Assembly: GCF_030269645.1 (NCBI RefSeq)
Contig: NZ_BSTR01000034.1
Span: 1-64,000, forward strand
Direction: 5' to 3'
DNA from: Actinokineospora sp. NBRC 105648
Lineage (GTDB): Bacteria; Actinomycetota; Actinomycetes; Mycobacteriales; Pseudonocardiaceae
Length of the DNA stretch: 64,000 bases
The translations under genes were made by a program, and so were the position numbers. Below the pieces are notes generated by a model. The model did not search any database. It saw only the letters and a program-made list of their open reading frames with translations, and had not been told where the DNA came from. Positions 37,094 through 45,811 of the stretch are shown in pieces. Each line of letters opens with the position of its first letter. The stretch's first letter is position 1.

Positions 37094-37471
37094 TCAGACG
37101 GAGGAGACCAGCAGGTCCCAGCCCGCGATACCGGGGCGGAGCCGGTAGCTGCCCCAGGTCTTGGGCGAACTGGTCGCACCGTTGGCACCGGCGAAGTTGG
37201 CGTTCGTCGAGGTGTCGTAGGTGTCGAGGTAGACCTCGCTGAACGTGGCGCCGGTCGGCTCGACGTTCAGGCTGTAGCCCGCGAAACCGAACAGGCAGGT
37301 GTAGTTGGCGAAGACGCTCGCCGAGACACCGGCCGTGCCCACGGTGTGGCACTTCACCGAGGTGGGATAGGTGTAGATGAACACGCTCGTGGTCGCCTGG
37401 GCCGGGACGGCCAGGGCGAGGGTGGCGATGCCCGCCACCGCGGTCGCGGCGATCCGAGTACCTACTGACAT
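37094..37471 (-). CDS. Small secreted protein, 125 aa
   Basis: Classical signal peptide (about 1-26, ending in AQA) and a 99-residue mature part rich in Thr, Ser, Tyr and Phe, with two Cys that could pair. It has no recognised domain. Predicted beta-rich. ATG at 37471 is followed directly by the signal peptide and preceded by GAGAACC, a fair ribosome site. Single-gene unit opposite the M1 peptidase. Confidence 0.75.
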   Translation of the reverse strand: MSVGTRIAATAVAGIATLALAVPAQATTSVFIYTYPTSVKCHTVGTAGVSASVFANYTCLFGFAGYSLNVEPTGATFSEVYLDTYDTSTNANFAGANGATSSPKTWGSYRLRPGIAGWDLLVSSV

Positions 37472-38035
37472 GGGTTCTCCAGTCCTCAGGTGGGTTTCGC
37501 TGATTCGGCAGTACAGCGATTCCAACGTTAACCAGCGGCCATAGACCCAAATGGAACGTTTGCCGGTGCCCGTCGTTCACCCACCGCGACGTTGAGCGGA
37601 CACGGCTCAGGACTGGGGAGTGGCCCTGCGTGCGGGAAGCGCGATCGGGTCAGCGCGCGTGCGGCGAAGAGCCGAGCGCGGATGATCACTCTGCGCTGCC
37701 AGTTGTGTTCTGCGCCACAGCAACGGATCGGTGGTGGTCTGGTCCATTCGCCGGGAGGTGAACGCCCGGCGCCCGCCTCCCTTCGAGCAGGCGGGCGCCG
37801 GACGTGCCGCCCGCCGCCGACACGGCCCCGGTAGTGAGTCGGGACCGGGCGCGGGAGGCGCGGATCACGTTGCGGGGAAACCGGAGTAGCCCAGGGGGCT
37901 ACCGCCCGAGCGGTCGGCAGGCACCGCCACCGGCCTGTGGCCCGACCGGCCGGGCGGGCACCGCGGTGCGGTGGCCTCCGGCTTGGTTTTCCCGCTGACC
38001 ATGGTGCGCCAACCGAACGGGAGATCGCGACCGAT
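37472..38035. other. 564-bp gap with one strong hairpin, no gene supported
   Basis: Contains a perfect 13-bp GC stem with a 10-nt loop (37766-37778 with 37789-37801, arm CCGGCGCCCGCCT). It stands away from any gene end (234 bp downstream of coxD on its strand), so it may be the coxD terminator or a remnant. Short open frames here have irregular codon use and are not called. The promoter of the secreted-protein gene should lie at 37472-37580, which is AT-richer. Confidence 0.6.
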
Positions 38036-38911
38036 TTATCCGGCGAGCAGCGCGTCCAGGCCCGCGGCGACCACCCGGTCGGCGTCCTCGCGGTACTTGA
38101 GCACCGCGCCCAGGGTCAGCGCGGCGCTCTGCGCGTCGAGCTCGGTGCGGCCCAGCGCGAGCAGCGCCGCGGCCCAGTCGATGGTCTCGGCGACCCCCGG
38201 CGGCTTGAGCAGCTCTGCCGCGCGCAGCCTGCGCACGGCGGTGGCGACCTGCTCGGCCAGTCGGGTGCCGAGGGCGGGCAGGCTGCGGCGCAGGATGGCC
38301 AGCTCGCGGTCGAGGCCAGGGTGGTCGAGCCAGTGGTAGAGGCAACGGCGCTTCAGCGCGTCGTGCACCTCGCGCGTGCGGTTGGAGGTGAGCACCACCA
38401 GCGGCGGCACCGCCGCCCGCACCTCGCCCAGCTCCGGCACCGTCACCGCGTTCTCGCTGAGCACCTCGAGCAGGAACGCCTCGAACTCGTCGTCGGCGCG
38501 GTCGACCTCGTCGACCAGCAGCACGCACGGCGCCTGCTCCAAGGCCCGCAGCAACGGCCGGGCGAGCAGGAAACGCCTGGTGTACAACGACTTCTCGGCC
38601 TGCTCGGGGTCCAGGTCGCCGCCCGCGGCCTCCAGCGCGCGCAGGTGCAGAAGCTGGCGCGGGAAGTCCCAGTCGTAGAGCGCCTGGGTGGCGTCGATGC
38701 CCTCGTGGCACTGCAACCTGATCAGCTCGACGCCCAGCGCGGCCGCCAAGGCCACCGCCAGCGCCGTCTTGCCGGTCCCCGGCTCGCCCTCGCAGAACAG
38801 CGGGCGCCCCATCCGCACGGCCAGGAACGCCGCCGTCGCCAGCCCCTCGTCGGCCAGGTAGCCCACCCGGTCGAGGGCCGCGGCCACCTCATCGGGCGAA
38901 GAGACCTGCAT
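38036..38911 (-). CDS. coxD: CoxD-like MoxR family AAA+ ATPase, 291 aa
   Basis: MoxR-type AAA+ chaperone ATPase. Walker A GEPGTGKT (about 38-45), CHEGIDATQALYDWDFPRQL (the MoxR insertion typical of CoxD), Walker B LLVDEVDRAD and sensor LTSNRTREVH are intact. MoxR proteins remodel client enzymes together with VWA partners; the CoxE-type VWA protein is encoded at 29023. Their 8-kb separation, with a PadR/NRPS block in between, is unusual since coxDE normally sit side by side. ATG 38911 chosen. Convergence with other cox parts cannot be seen. Confidence 0.92.
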   Translation of the reverse strand: MQVSSPDEVAAALDRVGYLADEGLATAAFLAVRMGRPLFCEGEPGTGKTALAVALAAALGVELIRLQCHEGIDATQALYDWDFPRQLLHLRALEAAGGDLDPEQAEKSLYTRRFLLARPLLRALEQAPCVLLVDEVDRADDEFEAFLLEVLSENAVTVPELGEVRAAVPPLVVLTSNRTREVHDALKRRCLYHWLDHPGLDRELAILRRSLPALGTRLAEQVATAVRRLRAAELLKPPGVAETIDWAAALLALGRTELDAQSAALTLGAVLKYREDADRVVAAGLDALLAG

Positions 38912-39040
38912 GCGGGCAACCCTAACCGCGCGGGCACCGCTGTGCCCGGCGTCACCAGGGACATCCCGGAGGTCGACCCGAGTCCGAATTCCGGGTCCAT
39001 CCCCGATGCCGCCGACCCGCTGACCAGCGACTCTGGGGAC

Positions 39041-39262
39041 ATGAGCAACGACATCTTCGACCAGACCCGCGAGACCGTCCGCAAGTTCCGCCGCAGCCGC
39101 ACCGACCGGATGGTCGCCGGGGTCTGCGGTGGCCTGGCCCGCTCGCTCGGCGTGGACGCCCCGCTGGTCCGGGTCATCCTGGTCGCCGCGACCCTGCTCG
39201 GCTTCGGCACCGGCGCGCTGATCTACCTGGCCTGCTGGATCCTGATGCCCGAGGAGGCCTGA
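39041..39262 (+). CDS. PspC domain membrane protein, 73 aa
   Basis: A minimal PspC protein: basic helix FRRSRTDRMVAGVCGGLARSLGVD (shortened here to its key parts RMVAGVCGGLA and LGVDAPLVR), then one hydrophobic re-entrant or membrane segment (about 42-68). PspC proteins respond to envelope stress and modulate the Psp system. ATG 39041 is preferred. Divergent from coxD, which begins 129 bp to the left. Confidence 0.88.
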   Translation: MSNDIFDQTRETVRKFRRSRTDRMVAGVCGGLARSLGVDAPLVRVILVAATLLGFGTGALIYLACWILMPEEA

Positions 39263-39321
39263 CGGTCCCGAGGGCAAGACAGTCTGGCAGTCCCGAGGAG
39301 GCTCGGCAGTAGGGTCACCGG

Positions 39322-39621
39322 GTGGCTGACCAGCGAACCGGTACCGCCAAGGTCACCGTGCTGATCGCCGCGGCGGCGCTGTTCGCCGCGGGCGGGGTGG
39401 TCTGCTTCCTGGTCCTGCTCTTCGGCCCGGCGCTCGACCGGGGCTCCCCGGTCGGCGCCGCGATCGCCTACACCGCGGTGAGCCTGGCCACGACCGCCGC
39501 CGCTGTGATGTTGGCCATCCGCGCCACCTCCACCAAGCGCACGGTGCTGCTCGGCTGCGGAACGCTGCTGGTGGGGACGCTGCTCGCGGTCGGCGCGCTG
39601 CTGCTGTTGCTCACCGGCTGA
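39322..39621 (+). CDS. Small membrane protein with three membrane segments, 99 aa
   Basis: GTG start at 39322, 59 bp after the PspC gene and probably co-transcribed. Hydrophobic segments at about 12-34, 44-64 and 72-97 cover most of the chain, separated by short charged loops such as RATSTKRT. No family recognised; reads like the small actinobacterial integral membrane proteins of unknown role. Codon use is normal for the window. Confidence 0.75.
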   Translation: MADQRTGTAKVTVLIAAAALFAAGGVVCFLVLLFGPALDRGSPVGAAIAYTAVSLATTAAAVMLAIRATSTKRTVLLGCGTLLVGTLLAVGALLLLLTG

Positions 39622-39718
39622 CCGGCGTTCGCGAACTGGTCAGATCAAGGACGTATCCAGCGGCCCGCTCCCGCCTCTTCCAGGTGTCTGAGTAGAACTA
39701 CGCGCCCTCGGAGACACC

Positions 39719-39946
39719 ATGAGCGACGACCGGCCGGGGCAGGCCGTCGACCGGCGGACCACCGCCTGGTCCACCCGTGCCGCCACCGGGCGCGCGGTGG
39801 GTCCGACCGCCGCGACCCCGCTCGGCCCGGCTGCCCGGGCCACCGAGCCCCGCCCGCGGCGGCTCGCGGCCCTGGTCACCCACGACGACCTGCCGGTGGA
39901 CCACCTCGAGGGCGCGGCCGGGCGCGTCGACCGGACGCTGGTGTGA
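39719..39946 (+). CDS. Small basic protein of unknown function, 75 aa
   Basis: ATG 39719 has GGAG five bases before it. The product is rich in Arg, Ala and Thr, lacks Cys and membrane segments, and has an acidic-His stretch (THDDLPVDHLEG) near the C-terminus. It is the first gene of a plus-strand group that continues with the chagasin-like inhibitor (90 bp later), a sigma factor and a beta-sandwich-tailed protein. Family unknown. Its place next to a peptidase inhibitor allows it to be a client or cofactor of that system. Confidence 0.6.
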   Translation: MSDDRPGQAVDRRTTAWSTRAATGRAVGPTAATPLGPAARATEPRPRRLAALVTHDDLPVDHLEGAAGRVDRTLV

Positions 39947-40036
39947 GCGCGGGGGCCCGCGGCGGCCGGACGGGTGCAGGGGACCTGTCCGACCGCCGCG
40001 CACCGCATGGTGTCGGCAGGGGAGAAGGAGCCAGTC

Positions 40037-40360
40037 ATGGCGTTGGTGCACCTGTCCGCCGAGGACGCGGGCGGGCCAACCGAGTTGCACCGGGGCGATA
40101 CCGTCGAGTTGCGACTCCCGGAGTCGGCGACCGCGGGCTACCGCTGGCGGTGGCGGCTGCCGGAGGCCCTGCGCATGATCGCCGACGAGCACGTCCAGGC
40201 GACGGTCGGCGCGGGGGCGCCCGCGACCGGGAGCGCGGGCGAGCGGCGGATGGCCTTCGACGTGACCGCGTCCGGGCTGCACGAGCTCCGGGCCGAGCTG
40301 GCACGACCGTGGGAAGGGGAGGCGCGGGAGGCACTGACCTTCGTGCTGCACGCGCTGTAG
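40037..40360 (+). CDS. Chagasin-like (I42 family) cysteine-peptidase inhibitor, 107 aa
   Basis: Immunoglobulin-fold inhibitor of papain-type (C1) peptidases. The first inhibitory loop ATAGYRW (near 35-41) replaces NPTTGY.W, and the third loop ARPW matches R(P)(W/F). The central GxxG loop is weak. There is no signal peptide from the chosen start ATG 40037 (ribosome site GGAGAAGGAG 6 nt upstream), so it would act in the cytoplasm, unlike the secreted chagasins. That points to an intracellular cysteine peptidase target, for example a C1 or caspase-like enzyme encoded elsewhere. Confidence 0.85.
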   Translation: MALVHLSAEDAGGPTELHRGDTVELRLPESATAGYRWRWRLPEALRMIADEHVQATVGAGAPATGSAGERRMAFDVTASGLHELRAELARPWEGEAREALTFVLHAL

Positions 40361-40494
40361 GGACACTGATGGCGCAGCACTGCACCTGTTCGGGTGAGGC
40401 AGGCTGTGCCCAGACGCACGGGCCTGACGTCGGACGATGTAGCCAGTGCCACCAGAATGCACAACCCCGGAAGACGAAGAATGGGGTGGGAGCG

Positions 40495-41100
40495 GTGACC
40501 GAGCTCCACACGGCAAGGACCAACCCGCCATGGGAGGGACTGGAGGGCTCCGAGCGGCACGCCGCGTGCGTGATCGCGGCGCGCGAGGGGCACAAGGAGG
40601 CCCTCGACGTCCTCGTGGCCGAGCTGACCCCGCTGGTGTGGCACATCGCCAGGGGAACCGGACTGGAGCGCGCCGCGGCCGAGGACGTCGTGCAGACCGT
40701 GTGGCTGGCGCTGGTGCGCCACGTCGACAAGGTCACCGAGCCCAAGGCCGTGGCGGGCTGGCTGATCACGACCACCCGCCGCGAGGCCAACCGGACCAGG
40801 CAGCGGGGTTCGGCGCAGGTCGAGCTGTCCCCGGAGGTGGCCGAGCACGTGCCCAGCACGGAGCCGCAGCCCGAGGCCGAGGCGCTGCGCACTGAGCGCG
40901 ACCACCGGCTCTGGTCGGCCTTCCACCGGCTCGACCAGCGCTGCCAGGAACTGCTCCGGCTCACGGTGCTGGCCGGGCGCGCCGAGTACCGCGCCGTGGC
41001 CGAGGCGATGCGGATGCCGCACGGCAGCATCGGCCCCACCCGCGGCCGGTGCCTGAACTCGTTGCGCGCGCTGTACGACGATGGGGACGGTGGCAGATGA
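40495..41100 (+). CDS. ECF-like sigma-70 family RNA polymerase sigma factor, 201 aa
   Basis: Sigma2 region (about 35-100, LVAELTPLVWHIARGTGL and EDVVQTVWLALVRHV) recognises the -10 element, and sigma4 (about 145-195, QELLRLTVLAGRAEYRAVAEAM) the -35. GTG 40495 gives the standard length. The same frame is open back to ATG 40369, which would add 42 residues with six Cys (CxC...C...CxxC) resembling a small zinc-binding knuckle; its codons end in A/T more often than in the gene proper, so that extension is uncertain. The stop overlaps the start of the next gene (ATGA). No classical zinc-type anti-sigma follows. Confidence 0.9.
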   Translation: MTELHTARTNPPWEGLEGSERHAACVIAAREGHKEALDVLVAELTPLVWHIARGTGLERAAAEDVVQTVWLALVRHVDKVTEPKAVAGWLITTTRREANRTRQRGSAQVELSPEVAEHVPSTEPQPEAEALRTERDHRLWSAFHRLDQRCQELLRLTVLAGRAEYRAVAEAMRMPHGSIGPTRGRCLNSLRALYDDGDGGR

Positions 41101-41582
41101 GGACCATGGACGACTACGAGATGGACCCCGCCGAGCAGGAGTTCTGGCTGGCCCAGGTGGCCAGGCTGGTCGACGAGCTCGACCCGGTGCCACCCGGGCT
41201 CGTGGAGCGCAGCCAGTTCGCCATCGCCATCGAGGACATCGACGCCGAGGTCGAGCTGGAGGCGGCCCGCTGGGCCGACCAGCGGCCGCTGGTCGGCGTG
41301 CGCGGCGGGGCCCCGGGGACGATCACGTTCTTCGTCGGCGACCTGACCGTGATGGTCAATGTCACCCGAACCGGTGAACGTCAGCGGATCGACGGCTGGC
41401 TGGTCCCAGCGGGCGAGCACGGGGTGGAGGTCCGGGTGGCCGACCACGGCTCCACCGCCACCACCGCCGACGAGGGCGGCCGGTTCGTGCTCACCGAGGT
41501 CCCGCGCGGCACCACCCAGATCCTGGTCCGGATGAACGGCGGCAAGCCGCGCACCGTGGTCACCCCGACGGTGGAGCTGTGA
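41097..41582 (+). CDS. Sigma-factor partner protein with C-terminal beta-sandwich (transthyretin-like), 161 aa
   Basis: Translationally coupled to the sigma factor (ATGA overlap). The N-terminal 60 residues are acidic and helical (DPAEQEFWLAQVARLVDEL). The C-terminal part (about 95-161) has the short strand pattern of a carboxypeptidase-regulatory/transthyretin-like domain: DGWLVPAGEHGVEVRV, DEGGRFVLTEVPRGTTQILV. It lacks a membrane segment or a zinc anti-sigma motif, but its position is that of a sigma-regulator. In other actinomycetes a protein like this often sits between a sigma gene and a CHAT-peptidase gene; no CHAT gene is present here. Its 3' end overlaps the convergent HelD-like gene by 23 bp. 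Confidence 0.75.
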   Translation: MRTMDDYEMDPAEQEFWLAQVARLVDELDPVPPGLVERSQFAIAIEDIDAEVELEAARWADQRPLVGVRGGAPGTITFFVGDLTVMVNVTRTGERQRIDGWLVPAGEHGVEVRVADHGSTATTADEGGRFVLTEVPRGTTQILVRMNGGKPRTVVTPTVEL

Positions 41583-43818
41583 CCAGTCGGTGCAGCGCGG
41601 GCGGCAGGTCCGCCGCGTGCACCACGCCGACCCGCTGGGTGGCCCTGGTCAGCGCCACGTAGAGGTCGTTGGTGCCGCGCGCGGACTCCGCCACCACGGC
41701 GGCGGGCTCGGCCAGCAGCACCGCGTCGAACTCCAGCCCCTTGGACTGGCGCACGGTGAGCACCACGACCCGGCTCTCCAGCTCGGGCTGCTCGCCCAGC
41801 GCGGCGTCCGGGACCCGGGCGGCGACCGCGGCGCCCACCTCGTCGGCCAGCCCCTCGGGCACCAGCACCGCGAGCGTCCCCGGTCCGTCCTCCTCGGCGG
41901 CCAGCTCGGCCAGGGTGGTGGCCAGCCCGGCCGCGGGGACCCGCAGCCGCCAGGGCGGCACCCCGGTCTCGCGCACCGAGCTGGGCGCGGCCTGGCCGGT
42001 GTCCAGCTCGGCGAGCACGTCGGCGGCGACGGCCATGACCTCGGCGGGCGTGCGGTAGTTGACGGTCAGCTCGGCGAGCCGCCAGCGGTCGTCGACGTAG
42101 GGCGCCAGCGCCGCGGCCCAGCTGTCGGTGCCCGCGAGATCACCCGTCTGGGCGACATCGCCGACCAGCGTCATCGAGCGCGACGGGCAGCGGCGCATCA
42201 GCACCCGCCAGGCCATCGCGGAGAGCTCCTGGGCCTCGTCGACGATCACGTGGCCGAAGGTCCAGCTGCGGTCGGCGGCGGCCCGCTCGGCGGCGGTGCG
42301 GTGGTCCTCGTCGTCGTGCCGCTCGGCGAGCCTGCCCGCGTCGATCAGGTCGTAGGCGGTGAGGATGTCCGGGTCGGCGTCGTCCTCCATCTGCAGGATG
42401 TCGAGCACGCCCTGGGCGTAGTCCTGCTCGTCGCGCTGCCGCCTGGCCTCCTCGGCCCGCTCGGCGCGGTCGTCGACACCGAGCAGTTCGGCGGCCTCGT
42501 CCAGCAGCGGTGCGTCGGCGGCGGTCCAACCGAGGCGCGGCGAGCGCAAGAGGAGTGCCCGCTCGTCTTCGGTCAGGTCCGGTAGCGCGGTGGCCAGTCG
42601 GTCCGGTGAGGCGAAGAGGTCTTGCAGGAACTGCTGCGGGGTCAACTGCGGCCAGAGCGCCTCGATGGCGTCTTGCACAGCGTCCTCGGCGGCCATCTCG
42701 CGGCGGATGTCGGCCAGGTCGGCCGCGTCGAGGAACTCCGCACCCAGCCGATCTGCCTCTTGGCGCGCCAACGCCGCGACGATCTCTTCGGCGAAGATCG
42801 GCCGCGCCTCGTTGTGCAGTTTGCGCGTACGGCGGGCTCTTGCGCGGGCCGCCTTCACGATCTCCGCGTCGAGCACCAGCTCCTCGCGCTCCACGATGAG
42901 CACCATCGGCTCCTCGGGGATCTCTTGGCGGTCGCGCACAGCCCGGCGCAGGGCGTCGGCCATCGTGATCCGGCCCTTGATCTCGGCGGTCTCGGCGGGC
43001 TCGGGCCGCACCCCGCGCTCACCGGGGTACAGGTCGCCGACGGTCTGCAACAGGACGCCGGTCTCCCCCAAGGACGGCAGGACCTGGCCGATGTACTTGA
43101 GGAACGTCGCGTTCGGACCGACGATCAGCACGCCGCGCCGGGCCAGCTGCTCGCGGTAGGTGTAGAGCAGGTAGGCGGCGCGGTGCAGCGCGACCGCGGT
43201 CTTGCCGGTGCCCGGTCCACCCTGGACCACCAGCACACCGTTGAGGCCCGAGCGGATGATGTCGTCCTGCTCGGCCTGGATCGTCTCGACGATGTCGGCC
43301 ATCTGGCCGGTGCGCGAGGCGTTGAGCGCGGAGAGCAGCGCGGCCTCGCCGGTGAGTCCCTCGTGGCCGGTGTGCCCGCCCGCGCCGAGGTCGAGCACCT
43401 CGTCGTCCAGGGCGGTCACCTTGCGCTGCGAGGTGCGGATGTGCCGCCGCCTGCGCACGCCGTCCGGGGAGGCCGCGGTGGCCAGGTAGAACGCCCGGCT
43501 GGCGGGCGCGCGCCAGTCCAGCAGCAGCGGTTCGTAATCGTCCTCGGTGTCGAACAGGCCAATTCGACCGATATAGCTGCGGGTCTCGTCGGTGAAGTCC
43601 AGCCTGCCGAAGCACAATCCGTTCTCGACGCTGCCGTATTGCGCCAGCTGCTCGCTGTAAAGGGCGGTCGCGGCGTCCCGCTGGGTCATCGCCTGCGGGT
43701 TGCTGCTGGGCTCCCGCAGCGTCCTGGCCAGCCGGGTGTCGGTGTCCGCCCGCAGGTCGTCGAGCCGGCCGTAGAGCATCGTGAGGTATTCCTGCTCCAC
43801 GTCGATCTCGGTTGACAA
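41560..43818 (-). CDS. HelD/HelR-type RNA polymerase recycling helicase, 752 aa
   Basis: UvrD/Rep-fold ATPase of the HelD class that removes stalled RNA polymerase from DNA; some members (HelR) confer rifamycin tolerance. Walker A GGPGTGKT (about 210), the long helical insert between the 1A lobe halves, DEAQELSAMAWRVL, RQSKGLEFDAVLL and ALTRATQRVGVVH are present. Start TTG 43818 is preferred: GGAGGGG lies 4-5 nt before it and the protein then opens STEIDVEQEYLTMLYGRLD, the family N-terminal coiled coil. ATG 43836 would leave no ribosome site. No rifamycin-associated palindrome was found upstream. It converges on and overlaps the preceding sigma operon. Confidence 0.9.
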   Translation of the reverse strand: MSTEIDVEQEYLTMLYGRLDDLRADTDTRLARTLREPSSNPQAMTQRDAATALYSEQLAQYGSVENGLCFGRLDFTDETRSYIGRIGLFDTEDDYEPLLLDWRAPASRAFYLATAASPDGVRRRRHIRTSQRKVTALDDEVLDLGAGGHTGHEGLTGEAALLSALNASRTGQMADIVETIQAEQDDIIRSGLNGVLVVQGGPGTGKTAVALHRAAYLLYTYREQLARRGVLIVGPNATFLKYIGQVLPSLGETGVLLQTVGDLYPGERGVRPEPAETAEIKGRITMADALRRAVRDRQEIPEEPMVLIVEREELVLDAEIVKAARARARRTRKLHNEARPIFAEEIVAALARQEADRLGAEFLDAADLADIRREMAAEDAVQDAIEALWPQLTPQQFLQDLFASPDRLATALPDLTEDERALLLRSPRLGWTAADAPLLDEAAELLGVDDRAERAEEARRQRDEQDYAQGVLDILQMEDDADPDILTAYDLIDAGRLAERHDDEDHRTAAERAAADRSWTFGHVIVDEAQELSAMAWRVLMRRCPSRSMTLVGDVAQTGDLAGTDSWAAALAPYVDDRWRLAELTVNYRTPAEVMAVAADVLAELDTGQAAPSSVRETGVPPWRLRVPAAGLATTLAELAAEEDGPGTLAVLVPEGLADEVGAAVAARVPDAALGEQPELESRVVVLTVRQSKGLEFDAVLLAEPAAVVAESARGTNDLYVALTRATQRVGVVHAADLPPALHRLVTAPPSG

Positions 43819-43940
43819 TTCCCCTCCAGCTGCCATATAATCCGAACGCGCCCTGTTGTCGGGGCGCATTTTTTATGTCGACTTCCCAATCTAGCGCATC
43901 ATTGCCGCGCGGCGCGTTCGCGGCCACCCCGGACAAAGGG

Positions 43941-43972
43941 CGAAGGCCCGGTCCAAGTGGACCGGGCCTTCG
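43941..43972 (-). terminator. Terminator downstream of groEL
   Basis: A perfect 14-bp stem (43941-43954 with 43959-43972, arm CGAAGGCCCGGTCC) with a 4-nt loop lies 43 bp after the groEL stop codon. It isolates the heat-shock gene from the HelD-like gene that follows on the same strand. Confidence 0.85.
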
Positions 43973-44014
43973 TCTGGTGCTGGTACCGGCGGGACTGACC
44001 GCCGGCGGCGTGGA

Positions 44015-45775
<1,761 letters not shown>

Positions 45776-45802
45776 TTAGCACTCGGGGCACCGGAGTGCA
45801 AG
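45776..45802. promoter_or_regulatory. CIRCE operator 2 (HrcA site)
   Basis: TTAGCACTC-N9-GAGTGCAAG, a second CIRCE element only 7 bp from the first (34 bp centre to centre). It ends 10 bp before the stop codon of the kinase gene on the same strand. Tandem CIRCE sites suggest tighter or cooperative HrcA repression. Confidence 0.93.
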
Positions 45803-45811
45803 AAATGCAGC

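Noticed and set aside
37592-37834. Short plus-strand ORF in the gap before coxD
   Set aside because: Mixed codon position usage, no ribosome site and no family; overlaps a strong hairpin.
39719-39946. RiPP precursor peptide
   Set aside because: No modification enzyme or leader/core pattern; no Cys and few Ser; the Arg-rich chain and operon context fit a small soluble protein better.
43837-43940. Rifamycin-associated element upstream of the HelD-like gene
   Set aside because: No 19-bp palindrome of the published type could be found in the leader.
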